A stretch of DNA of 64,000 nt, from NCBI GenBank assembly GCA_037349315.1, contig JBAIAC010000628.1:1-64000 (forward strand), given 5' to 3'. Of the stretch, positions 39,879 through 50,900 are shown in pieces. The notes beneath the pieces were generated by a model. The model was given only the letters and a program-made list of their open reading frames with translations. It was not told the DNA's origin and did no database searches. The DNA is from Chelydra serpentina. Taxonomy: Eukaryota > Chordata > Testudines > Chelydridae. Numbering within the stretch: position 1 is the first letter of the stretch; every line of letters begins with the position of its first letter. The position numbers and the translations under genes were made by a program.

Positions 39879-39897
39879 CCTGGACTCTGGTGAAGCA

Positions 39898-41163
39898 ATG
39901 GAGGGACGGGGCCTCTCCGCTGGGGGAGATTTTGCTGCCCCCCTGGCCGACCTTGCAGGGGGTGCCCCGGAACCGGGATCCGATGGGCCAGGGGTTACCG
40001 AGCCAGCCCCTGCGCCCAGCCCCGCCTGCCGCTTCTTCTTGGCGGGCGGCTGCCGCTTCGGCACCCGCTGCCGGAACCCCCACCCCGGCGCCCCGCCTGG
40101 TGCCCCCCCGCTGCCCCCCGAGCCCCCCAGCAAGAAGCCCCCCATGAAGACAGCCGGGGACGTCGTCTCCCGCATCCTCTGGGACCCCCAGCTGCCGCCC
40201 GGCGCGTTCACCGTGGGCCACCTGGACCGCTTCTCTGGCGTGCGGGAAGACGCCTTCACGGCCTTCTCCTGGGAGGACCTGGCCTCGGTCGGGCCGGAAG
40301 TGCTGGCAATACCCCAGCACAGGATCCAGTATTTCAAATACCGCGGCCGCGTGGTGTGGGACAAAGCCAGCCGGCTGGACGACGTCTTCGGCTCCACCGG
40401 GGGCGGCCGGACCATCCTGGAGGTGATGGAGGAAGAGGCCAGGTGCCCACGGGCCGTGGGAACGGGGGATGGGGGCTCAGCGGGGGGCTGCCTGCCGGCC
40501 GCGGTGCCGGACGGCGGAGCCGCGGTGCCGGAGGAGGATGAAGCCGACGAGGATGAGCCCGGAGCCCAGCGCCGCCCCCCGGCGGCCCCCCGGCCCACCC
40601 ATTTCGTGGCCGTGCGCATCACCAGCCCGGAGCTGCGAGGCTCGGTGGCCCGGCTCCAGGAGGCCCTGACCCGGGCCGACCCCGGCTTGGCCGAGTTCTG
40701 CGCCCCACTGCCCACCCTCCACCTCACCCTCTGCCTCCTCCGGCTGGCCGGCGCCGGCGAGGTGCAAGCGGCCGTCACCGCCCTGCGGGAGCTGCAGGCC
40801 GAGCACCGGCGCCTCCTGCCGCCCGCCCCCTTCCTGCGCTTCCGGGGCCTGGGCACCTTCCGGGACCGGGTGCTGTACGCCGCCCCCGCACCTGGCCCGG
40901 AGCCGGCGGGGCTGGCCCGCGCCCTGGAGCGGGGATTTATCTGCAAGGGGCTGACTGTCGTCCCGCTCCCAGCCCACGCGTGCTTCCATCTCACCGTGGC
41001 CAAGATCCCGGCAGGCGGGGAGCCAAGGCTGAGCCGGCCCCCGGAGCCCCCCGGGGAGGAGCTGGGGACCCAGGCGGTGGAATCACTGTGTCTGTGCCAG
41101 GTGGGCGGGGGCAGGCGGACGGATGGGTTTTACAGCACCCTCGCCGAGCTGGATCTGTACTGA
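39898..41163 (+). CDS. LENG9: Leukocyte receptor cluster member 9
   Basis: An intact 421-residue frame in one coding exon. A CCCH zinc finger is formed by C44, C52, C58 and H62 (C-x7-C-x5-C-x3-H). Residues about 83-181 form an MJ1316/DUF504-type domain (TAGDVVSRILW to FKYRGRVVWDKASRLDD). The C-terminal half is an AKAP7-like 2H phosphoesterase fold with its two H-x-T motifs at H275-L-T and H364-L-T, so the predicted catalytic pair is complete. The family's substrate is not established; RNA end processing or recognition is inferred from the domains. ATG 39898 is chosen because it is the first in frame after a CTTTGCCTTGCAG acceptor at 39878. An in-frame ATG at 39844 would lie in the intron. The GC content is very high, yet no frame break is seen. 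The mammalian protein is somewhat longer. Confidence 0.95.
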   Translation: MEGRGLSAGGDFAAPLADLAGGAPEPGSDGPGVTEPAPAPSPACRFFLAGGCRFGTRCRNPHPGAPPGAPPLPPEPPSKKPPMKTAGDVVSRILWDPQLPPGAFTVGHLDRFSGVREDAFTAFSWEDLASVGPEVLAIPQHRIQYFKYRGRVVWDKASRLDDVFGSTGGGRTILEVMEEEARCPRAVGTGDGGSAGGCLPAAVPDGGAAVPEEDEADEDEPGAQRRPPAAPRPTHFVAVRITSPELRGSVARLQEALTRADPGLAEFCAPLPTLHLTLCLLRLAGAGEVQAAVTALRELQAEHRRLLPPAPFLRFRGLGTFRDRVLYAAPAPGPEPAGLARALERGFICKGLTVVPLPAHACFHLTVAKIPAGGEPRLSRPPEPPGEELGTQAVESLCLCQVGGGRRTDGFYSTLAELDLY

Positions 41164-41290
41164 GGGGGCGCCCCGCGCCCATCCCCAAATCCCAGCTCGG
41201 GAGCTGTGGCTTTATTGACCCTTCTAATCCCCTGTTCCCCCATCTAAACTTTGGGGGAAGGCAGCTCTTCTCTCAGGTCCACTCATCAAG

Positions 41291-41296
41291 ATTAAA
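41291..41296 (+). promoter_or_regulatory. LENG9: ATTAAA poly(A) signal of LENG9
   Basis: Lies 128 bases after the LENG9 stop, just before a tandem repeat block. It predicts a short 3'UTR ending near 41310. Confidence 0.6.
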
Positions 41297-41304
41297 GCGG
41301 GGGC

Positions 41305-41712
41305 AGGGGCTGGGAGCTAGGACTCCTGGGTTCTATCCCCACTGCAGGGAGGGGAATGGGGCCTAGTAGCTATGGGGGCGGGCAGGGCTGGGAGCCAGAC
41401 TCCTGGGTTGTATCTGAAGCTCTGGGAGAGGAGCAGGGTTGAGTGGTTAGAGCAGGGGTGTAGGGAGCCAGGACTCCTGGGTTCTATCCATAACTCTGGC
41501 AAGGCAGCGGGGTTGAGTGGTTAGAGCAGGGGTGTAGGGAGCCAGGACTCCTGGGTTCTATCCACAACTCTGGCAAGGCAGCGGGGTTGAGTGGTTAGAG
41601 CAGGGGTGTAGGGAGCCAGGACTCCTGGGTTCTATCCACAACTCTGGCAAGGCAGCGGGGTTGAGTGGTTAGAGCAGGGGTGTAGGGAGCCAGGACTCCT
41701 GGGTTCTAGCCC
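41305..41712 (+). repeat. tRNA/MIR-head-like tandem array (5-6 copies, four almost identical)
   Basis: Local subtype GGTTGAGTGGTTAGAGCAGG, GGTGTAGGGAGCCAGGACTC and AACTCTGGCAAGGCAGCGG, period 73. Confidence 0.94.
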
Positions 41713-42489
41713 CAGGCTCTGCTCCCCAATTCACCTTGCCCCCCTGCATGTAATCCCCTTCTCTGCATCCACCTTTTCTGAACCCCAAGTCATTCACCCA
41801 ACAGGAGTTCCTAGCTGAGACGCAGGGCCCGGCTCATCGTCCAACCAGCCTGAGATGGGCCCTGGGAGCGCCTGCCTCTGGGCCGTTAGTCCTGTGCCAG
41901 CCCCCTCGCCCCATGGCAAAGGGCCCCGCCCTCCAGCCTCCCGCCCAGCAAACTCAGCTGTTGCCGGTGGAAGGCAGAGGGTCCATGTTCCCCTTGCCCC
42001 TGGGGATTTGCACATGGAGTCGGGGAGAACATGATGCTCTGGGATCAGTTTGCCCCACCACACGGATGTTTCTTTTTAAGCAATTTTCTCTACACTCAAG
42101 GGCAATTTTCCCAGCTGCTTCCTCCCCTTTATACCCAGACTGGTAAGAGCCCGGGTCAACCCGTGCCAGGTCAATACCCCTTCTCAAGCAGCCCTCTTCA
42201 CTCCCCTCAAATTGCTGTAGCTAGGAACGGTCTTTTGTCTGCGTGTGCACACAGTGAAATTGGCATCTATCGCCACGTCCCAATAAAACCATCTAACCCT
42301 TTCCGGCCTCTTGGTAAGGATACGAACAGGCTGATCTGCGGGCTTTGCCGGTGCTAACAGAGGACTTGACTCTCTGCTCTCGCTCAAGCAGGAATGAATT
42401 CACAGCAGGGGTAGGCGCTTTCTGCTACAGTTCAGACTCAATGATGACCAATGAAGAGTCCAGCAGGATTTACCCCACCAGCTTAGCAC
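41713..42489. other. Intergenic unique sequence between LENG9 and LENG8
   Basis: No coding similarity or repeat unit recognised. Confidence 0.45.
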
Positions 42490-42494
42490 GAGGG

Positions 42495-42983
42495 TGACAC
42501 AAAATGGGAACGCTCGTGTTTTCTCTGAAAATGGTGGGGGTGCCTCAGTTTCCCCTGTGCATTTCTTAAGTATCTAGGTGGTGGGACAAGGGTGTGTGAT
42601 TGTTGTAGAGCCCTAGGCAGGTGTGATGCTGTCTACACAGAAAATAGCCGATCTCCTGTCTCCTGGGCCGCTCCCCTGCAGGGTGCCAACTAAAGGTGTT
42701 GGAGAACAAAGATCAGGTGGCCTCCTGGCCAGGGAGAGAGACAAGAGACTGGAGGGAGTTTCAGTTTGGAGCTGGCTGGGGCAATGGAGGGAGGCCTAGA
42801 CCTAGGTCTGGGCTCCCTGCCCCCCAAGATGGCCCTGAGGGGTCCTGTTCTCTTTACCTACAAGCTCAGTTTTGGACCGTGTTCCTGTTGGCTAATAAAC
42901 CTTCTGTGTTACTGGCTGGCCGAGAGTCATGGTGAATCACAGGAAGTGGGTGCAGGGCCCTGACTCCCCCACACTCCGTGACA
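42495..42983 (+). mobile_element. Solo LTR of a turtle endogenous retrovirus (internally shortened)
   Basis: Starts TGACAC and ends CCGTGACA, flanked by 5-bp target duplications GAGGG (42490-42494 and 42984-42988). A poly(A) signal AATAAA lies at 42894-42899. Sequence such as GGTGCCTCAGTTTCCCCTGT and AATAAACCTTCTGT is remembered from turtle LTRs. No viral genes are present. Confidence 0.85.
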
Positions 42984-43009
42984 GAGGGTTAAGCAAGTCT
43001 GGCACCTAG

Positions 43010-43110
43010 GGCCACTTTATGCATCTTTCAGTGTCTAAATCCCTTTGGAAGCGATTTGCCCAAGGTCACAGGCACTAGGGCAAATGCCAGCATCCCAAGT
43101 CCTACATGGG
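43010..43110. mobile_element. Possible MIR core fragment
   Basis: GATTTGCCCAAGGTCACAGGC resembles the MIR core. Short and diverged. Confidence 0.4.
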
Positions 43111-43159
43111 ATCCCCTGATCCAGCCACACACAAAAAAAAGACAGGTGGCCCGAGGCGT

Positions 43160-44789
43160 TTCTTCCTACGTTTGCCGTTTTTATTAATTTTCAATTTCGA
43201 GAAAAATACTCCTCAAAAAAGGAAGAGAGTTTCTGGAAAGAAAAAAAAAGAGCATTTGAAATCCAGCTATTCATGCTGCCGAGTGCACATCAGAAAGTTA
43301 CATATGTCCAACAAAAGAAAAGAAGGGGGAGGCTCGGGAGGAGAATGAGACGCTAAAGAGACTATAGGAAGAAAGGGGGAAAAAAAACAAAAAAACAAAA
43401 AAGACAATTAAACTGAGGACGGGGAAAGGGGAGGGAATGGATCATTACCAAGTTACCTGTAAAGAATTTCAGGAAATGGGGAAAAAATAATAAATAAAAA
43501 TCAACTAAACTGAGCATAGACAAAAAAAACTCCAGGACACAGAAACGGTGAAACTTAGACGTGATTGGAAGATTTGCTGGCAACCGGTTGAATCCATTAG
43601 AGGAGGGACGACCAATTCCCGGCAGCTGTGTTGTCTGTATCACCCCAATTTCACTCTCTCTCTGCATTAGGTTCCCCCGATTCTTACAATGTCTCTAAGC
43701 AACAGTCTCTGAGGCGGGGGGTTAGCCGATCAGGGCTCGATCTTTCGGCTTTCACTCTCCTCCGCTGCTTTTTCGGCTCTTTCTTTGTTTTCTCTTTTTG
43801 CCCAGATGCGCTTTTTTTTTTGGCTCTCTTTCGAAGGCTGGCCAAAAAGCTCAGAAGCAGGGGTAAGAGAGAAAGAGAAAACTGAGACAATGTTAGTTTC
43901 AGATCAAAGTGGAAATATACACAAACATCCAACCAAGGATCTACTCTTTAAAAAAAAAAAACAAAAAAAAACCAACCAACAATGTCAACAAAAGAAAAAT
44001 CACAACCCGACCTGCTAAACTTTATAATTAAAAAAAAGTAGAAAAGATACTTTACAAAATACAATGGATTTCTCTCCTTATTTACATCATAGAAGGGTGC
44101 GGTTCTGTACAGCATATCCTGAAGAAATATACACAGAGAAATCACATTTCCAAGAAGAGATCAGCATTGCACAGAGGAAATGGTTTCCTTGGCTTTTAAA
44201 GTGCCAGGAGGATCTAGACTACAGTTCTGGAAAAGAATTCCAGACCGGCCGGCTCTAGACGTTTGCTTCCTGTTGCTAGGGTCGTTTAACTAGGCAGCCC
44301 AGCTAAGCTCTGGGTTTTTCTTTCCTTTCGGAGTTCACTTCCGATTGCTCCGGGCGGGAGGAAAGGAAAGTGTGTTGCGTTTCGTAGTTGATTCCTCCCG
44401 ACACAATTTGCACAGATTGGTGGGAACACGGGCGGGCGTGCGCCGAGCCGAAGACTGAGGCGGCGCAGGTTGGCATGGCCAAACGGGTAGGCGGCCACGC
44501 TAGGTGAGGGCACTTTGCTGCGGAGGACAGGCTGTGTTCCCTGACCCTCCCCACCCCAGGAGAGTGATCCGCTGGCAAGAGACTAAAGAAAAGCGTTAAC
44601 ATCGCGTGGGCCCCAGCCCGGCACGCCATGGAGGAGCTGTCCAGCGGCCGGCCGTCTTACCCTCTTGCGTCTGCGGAGGTGCATGGGGGCAAGGGGGGGA
44701 TGCCCCGGTGGCTGGCCTGTGGCACACACCGAGCCGCCATTACCCTTTGGTTGCGATTAGAGGGGGGCTTTGGAGGCGTGGGGGGTAGG
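43160..44789 (-). other. LENG8: LENG8 3' untranslated region
   Basis: A-rich on the plus strand (U-rich in the mRNA), with little tandem repeat, unlike everything around it. It ends near a minus-strand AATAAA at 43180-43185. The extent is inferred. Confidence 0.65.
43180..43185 (-). promoter_or_regulatory. LENG8: AATAAA poly(A) signal of LENG8
   Basis: Plus-strand TTTATT reads AATAAA on the minus strand about 1.6 kb after the LENG8 stop. It sits at the edge of the unique A-rich block. Confidence 0.6.
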
Positions 44790-44952
44790 TTAGAAGTTGG
44801 CCAGGACTGCTAAGCTCTGCCTGCAGTCAATCTTGGTGGCGTCGGTGCCCATGTACACCAGGGACAGAGCAGCTAGGAAGAGCTGGCACTCCTCCTCGGC
44901 CTCGAAGGCCAGCTCGGACTGAACGTAGGAGACGGGGAGCACCGGGCGGAAA
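44790..44952 (-). CDS. LENG8: LENG8 terminal coding exon 15
   Basis: Encodes [20 protein letters not shown] to [12 protein letters not shown] and a TAA stop at 44790-44792. The TTTTGTTTCCTTCAG acceptor is strong. Confidence 0.97.
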
Positions 44953-47900
44953 CTGAAGGAAACAAAACGAAACAAATAAACAAAACCCACCAAGGAACGG
45001 GGGAGAGAACGCAGCAGGAGACAGGTTAGGACAAGCACAGATTGAACCACCACCTTCCGGACCTCGGCCCCGGGGGTGTAGCTAGTACACCCCTCCACCT
45101 CAGATCTGCCTCCCAGGTCTGACCCACACAACACCCTGCCCCATTAGATCTGACCCCACACTACCATTCCCCCCCAAACAGCCTGCGCACACACTACTCC
45201 CCCCCCGCAGCTCTGATCCCCCCCGCCCTTCCCAGACCTGACCCCCCAGGCAGCACCCCCCAACAGAGATCACACTCGAACAGGTAACTGCCTGCCCCAA
45301 TCTGCTAGCTCCCACCCATCACCGCAATCAATTCAGTAGCCTGCACCCCCCACAGCAACTATCCGCATCCCAGGTCAAGTGGTGGGTAGCAGATCTCCCC
45401 CCCCCCCCCCATGCTCTTCGGGGGCCGTACCCCACACCCTTAAGGGGCAGCACAAGGTCCTTGGTTTCGAGAGCAGGGAAGGCCGCTGCCCTGGGGCACA
45501 ATATGACTGCTAGAATCTCCTGTGGCCAGGAGACTCTCCTACAGTGGCCCCTTAGGCCACTCCCAACCCTCCCCCCTCCTCTGGCCTCCCTCTCTAGCTT
45601 TGCCCTTGTCCCCCTCACCCAGCAGAAGTTTGCCTCCTCCACCGCTTTAGGCAGCAGCCTGGCCCCTCCGAATCTCAGAGGGAGAGGCAGGGCAGCCGAG
45701 CCTCCCCCGCTCCGGGAGGGAAGCTTTCAGGAGATCTGACCTCCAGGAAAGTGCCACCGTCCAGCACAACGGCACCAGCCCTGATCCCGACCTGGGTGCT
45801 ACAGCCACCAATGTAATGAGATCCCTCCTCTGCCACCCCTAGTCCTGTCTGGGGGTGATGGCACTAGGACACCGGGATCTGCCGCCCCTTGGCACGGTAC
45901 GAACGTTGATCTCCCACGAATTAAGCCCCCCACGCCCTGAAGATTCGCTGCCGGGCTGCAGTCTCCAGCCCCTCCCATGAAGGCGCTAGCAGCAGCCTCA
46001 GCCCAGGCCAGACCCAGCTCCCCGCTTTGACCCACGTCTCTGGGCACGGAGCAGAGACGAGTCACCGCCGGGGGCCCCGCTGCACACACTGGCTACGTTC
46101 TACTTACCTGCCGGAGGGAGACGGCTGCTCAGGACCAGAGGGGCTGGTTAAGATCATGGACGACCCCCCACGTGCCCCCGGAGCGAGGTCACCCCCCTAC
46201 CAGTGTGGGATCCTTCCTAACCCCTGCCCTAGTTGGCCAATCGGACACAGCCATACAGACGACCGGAGGAGAGGGGGAGATGTGACTGGATGCACCCACA
46301 TCTCTACCAAGATTCGGACGGGAGGCGCCGGGCGCCTCCGGAGAACACCACTCAGCCAGCGAGTGGGCATCTCGGCCCAGCCGCCAGGCAAGGGGTGGGG
46401 CGCCCTCCCGGCCGGACATACGTTTTGATCATGGCTTTGAGCGCCGCCTTCCTCTCCCGCTCGGCGAACTTGTCGATGAGGTAGCCGGACATGCAGGGCG
46501 CCTGGCGGTAGAGCCCAAAGAAGCGGTGGTAGTTGGACAGGGCCCAGGCGGCGCGTAGGGCCAGCGCGTGGGCCACGCAGGGGTCCGCCTTCAGCTCCTT
46601 GGTCAGGTAGGCCAGCTCCGTGGTGATGTCTGCAGGGGAGGGGAGGCAGGCGGTTACCGGGGCTGGCCACAGGCTCCGTTCCCGGCCCTGGCCACAGGCT
46701 CCGTTCCCGGCCCTGGGGGCGCTGCAGAGCGGGTGCGGTCTCCTGGCACTGGCTGGGAGGCTCTCCATCTCGGACGGCCATTTTCATTGGTTTCATTCCA
46801 TTGGCTCTTTGGGCGTCCCTGGGGAGTCCTCCAAGGCTCACCATAGAGCGCCAGACTGGAGCAGGGTGATGGATAGAGTGGCACTTACATAAGCTCTGGG
46901 GCCGAGGACCTAGGACTCCGCTCTAGGGCAGGATCTCTATGATTAGGGAATGTGTGGCTGCATATTTACAGAGCGTGAGCCCTCCCCTCCTGTCCCCGGC
47001 CAGGGCCTGCCCGGCTCGCTCACCGCCAGAGTTCTTGGTGAAGATGTAATAGAGGATGCGGTAGGCGGTGAACTCCCCCACGTTGCCCGGCAGGTTCTCC
47101 GCATAGAGAGACTTGAGCTGGGTCTGGCACTGGTTGAATTCCTCGTGATCTCCCTGCGGAGAGACGGGAATTCCTGTTATCGGGGCGGGGTCCGACTCAC
47201 CCAAGGCGAATTATTGACGGATTGGGGAGAAACCATAGGAGTCCCGACTCCCAGACCCCCCTCCCCCCCCCACTCTAACCACTGGGCCCCACTCCCCACC
47301 CAAGGTCAGAGAGAGAACCCAAGCCCCCTTAGACCCGGCCCATTCCACGTTGCCCCCAACGCTCGGGTTTTATCTATCTCCTCCCCCGCACTCCTGACAG
47401 CGACCCCAAACGACGGAGCGAGCGTGCAGGGGACAACCCCGACCCCACCCCTCTCCTCACCTTCTCCAGCGCTATCCGGGCGTGGGTTTCGTACACCTCC
47501 ACTGTGAACTCCGTGCGGATGCCCTGAACCTGCAGGGAGCGGGGGAGAGGGGTTACTCCAGACACCCTCCTTCAGCCACATGCAGGGATCCCCATGGGCC
47601 GCTCTACAGCCTGCGTTCTCCAGGTCGGATTCGAACACAACCCCCTCCCCCAGCGATGAGCGTCCTGCCACCGGACTGTCCCAGGGAGCCGCTTCTCCTG
47701 TACTGAGAGTGGCAGAGGTCGGGGGCTTCCGAGCTGGTAACCCGGCCGACGGAGCAGCTGCCAGCGTAAAAGCTCTGACTAGCTGCTCCCCCCTGGGTGC
47801 CAACAGGGCAAGGCACCGAGGTGGGCAGCTCCGGAGAGCGAGGAGACGTTAACCCCACGGCCCAGGGGTCAGCGCTGGGGGATCCGAGGGCCGGGAGGAC

Positions 47901-50900
47901 GAGGTTGTACACACAGAATATAGCGATACAGCAACCCATGAAGCCTCCTGTCTAGGAAGGGAGAATTCCTCTCCTGACTCAAGACAGGGAGTTGCTTGTA
48001 GCCGCCACCAATTTTGACTGAGGTCAAATAGCAAGTGAATGGTATGGTTGGATAGAGAACCCAGGAGTCCTGGCTCTCAACCCTCCCTGCTCTAACCACT
48101 AGACCCCACTTCCCTCTCAGAGCTGGGGAGAGAACCCAGGAGTCCTGGCTCCCAGCCCTCCCTGCTCTAACCACTAGACCCCACTCCGCTCCCAGAGCCG
48201 GGGAGAGAACCCAGGAGTCCTGGCTCTCAACCCTCCCTGCTCTAACCACTAGACCCCACTTCCCTCTCAGAGCTGGGGAGAGAACCCAGGAGTCCCAAAT
48301 CACACCATGTCTAGCCATTTAGGGCTTGTCTCTATGGACCAACACGGCTATAGCAGGAGAATGATCCAGTGTGACTGTGTGGACACCCTAGCCTGGAGTC
48401 ATCACCCTGCGCCCAAAGCGGCTGGAGTCCCTGTGCAGAGGAGCCCCCAGAGGACACTAGATGCGCATGCTCTTAAGGAAGGGCCCCTGGCAAGACCCAT
48501 ATTTTGCAGCTCAGCTCCCTGTGGACCCCTCCCGGGAGAGGGGCAGGCGGCTCACCGTGAGGTCCTGCCGGATGGATTTCATCTGCTCGCAAGCAAAGGC
48601 GTAATCCTGCTTCTCCTTCCAGTGCGACTTCACCATGGACAGGGATTTCTTCAGCACCTGGGGACGCAGAGCGCCCGGGTGAGCAGGGGACGCGAGCGAG
48701 AGCGGCGACACCCAGGGGACAGCAGCGCCCTCACTAGACAGGACGGCGTGGAGCGTCCCGGCTGCTCTGGGGAGTGGAACGTCAGCTCCCAGCCCCAGCG
48801 CTTCACGAGACAGCAGGCCGCGAAGCCAGGCTGGCCTCCGGGGCGTGCCCCAATCGCTGCTTTGGAGGGGCGCGCCCTTGGGAGTGATGACCACAGTGCC
48901 TGGGGCTGCCCAGACCCCAACCCGAGATCAGTCCCCCAACCAAGATCCAGGCCCACTCTCACCCTGCCCAGACCCCAACCCGAGATCAGCCCCCCATGCC
49001 CAGTCCCCAACCAAGATCTGGGCCCACTCTCACCCTGCCCAGACCCCAACCCGAGATCAGCCCCCCATGCCCAGTCCCCCAACCAAGATCTGGGCCCACT
49101 CTCACCCTGCCCAGACCCCAACCCGAGATCAGCCCCCCATGCCCAGTCCCCCAACCAAGATCTGGGCCCAATCTCATCCTGCACAGACCCCAACCCGAGA
49201 TCAGCCCCCCATGCGCAGACCCCAACCAAGATCCGGGCCCACTCTCACCCTGCCCAGACCCCAACCCGAGATCAGCCCCCCCCATGCCCAGTCCCCCAAC
49301 CAAGATCCGGGCCCACTCTCACCCTGCCCAGACCCCAACCCGAGATCAGCCCCCCATGCCCAGTCCCCCAACCAAGATCTGGGCCCAATCTCATCCTGCA
49401 CAGACCCCAACCCGAGATCAGCCCCCCATGCGCAGACCCCAACCAAGATCCGGGCCCACTCTCACCCTGCCCAGACCCCAACCCGAGATCAGCCCCCCCC
49501 ATGCCCAGTCCCCCAACCAAGATCCGGGCCCACTCTCACCCTGCACAGACCCCAACCCCAGACTGACCCCCCCCCCCTCCCCCCAGGACCTGGGACACAC
49601 TGTCACACCCCCGCCGAACTAAACCCACCCCTATGCCCCTCCCAACCCCAGATCGGGGCTCAACATCACAGCAGGCACCCCTCTGCGCATACATAAACAT
49701 GCCAGGCAAAATACGGGGGTCCCAATCAGGCTGCACAGGCCCCGGCTGAGAGCAGAGGCCCAGCTTCCACATGTGGGGTGCTGCTTAGACAGAGTCCCCA
49801 TGCGGGAGTATGGCAAACAGACAAAGCCTGGGAGGGGAAACTGAGGCAGGAAACAGGGCAGTGACTTGCCCCCCCTCCCCCAGGCATGATGGCGCCAGCA
49901 GAGTACTGGGCCTGGCAGCTTTCATGTGGCACAGAGCATTAGCTCCTCGCCTTGCCGGTTCACCGGATACCCTCGGAGCTGTGAGCTCAGCTGGGACACC
50001 CCATCGGCTCCCAGCATTAGGGCTCCCCCCCAATCCCATCTGGGGCCCCGGGGCACGACAGTAACCCCAGCGGAGGCTGCCCGGCGCTCACCGAGACAGG
50101 CCGGACGGTGGAGGGGTCTGGGGCGCACGTGAGCCGCAGGTAGTGCTTGGTGATCTCCTGACAGGTGCCCATGATCTTCAGCTCATCCCAGTCCAGGCTC
50201 TCCGAGCCGGCGGGGTCCAGGCTGTTGATGGACAGGATGAGGGGCTCCAGGCGCAGCTTCTTGGCGTGGCCGTGCTGGAAGCGGGCCGCCCGCCGCTGCT
50301 TCTTGAACTCCTTCTCGGGGTCCTCGTAGTCCATGGCGTTCCGCCGGCGGTTGCGCTTGGAGGGGCCCTGGTCATGCCTGAAAGGGACGTGGCCGGGAGG
50401 CTCAGCTCAGCAGCCGCGTGGAGGGGGCAGCAGATTTGCCCAGGGTTACATGGCAAGTCTGTGGGAGGAACTGGGAGAGAACCCAGGAGTCCTGGCTCCT
50501 AGCCCCACCCCCCAACCACTAGAGCCCACCCCACAGCCGGGTACAGAACCCAGGAGTCCTGACTCCCATTCTGCCCTCACTCTAACCCACTAGCCCCCAT
50601 TCCCCAGCCCGGGCCTAGGAGAACCCAGGAGTCCTGGCTCCCCATCTGGGCTCAAACTCTGCTTCCTTGCACAGCGACGTCATGGGCCAACCTGAAGCTA
50701 AGGCAGGCTGGTCCCGACCCCAAGAGTCCCCCACTGAACCACTTCCTGGCTGGCGTGCCCAAGACTGGTACACAGCGGGGTTACCTTTTCCCCCTCTGCA
50801 TCCTCATGCGGCCCCGGTCCACGTGCCCCCCTCGGCCGCGGTTTTTCGGCACGTTCCTGCGGCTGGCCAGGCGGCAATCGGTGCCGGAGAAGGAGCTGTC

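Noticed and set aside
39844..39897. Upstream in-frame ATG extending LENG9 by 18 residues
   Set aside because: It precedes a strong splice acceptor at 39878, so it is probably intronic. Family similarity begins only after 39898.
48307..49696. Long Pro-rich open frames on the plus strand
   Set aside because: They overlap LENG8 exon 11 antisense and the 72-bp intronic minisatellite.
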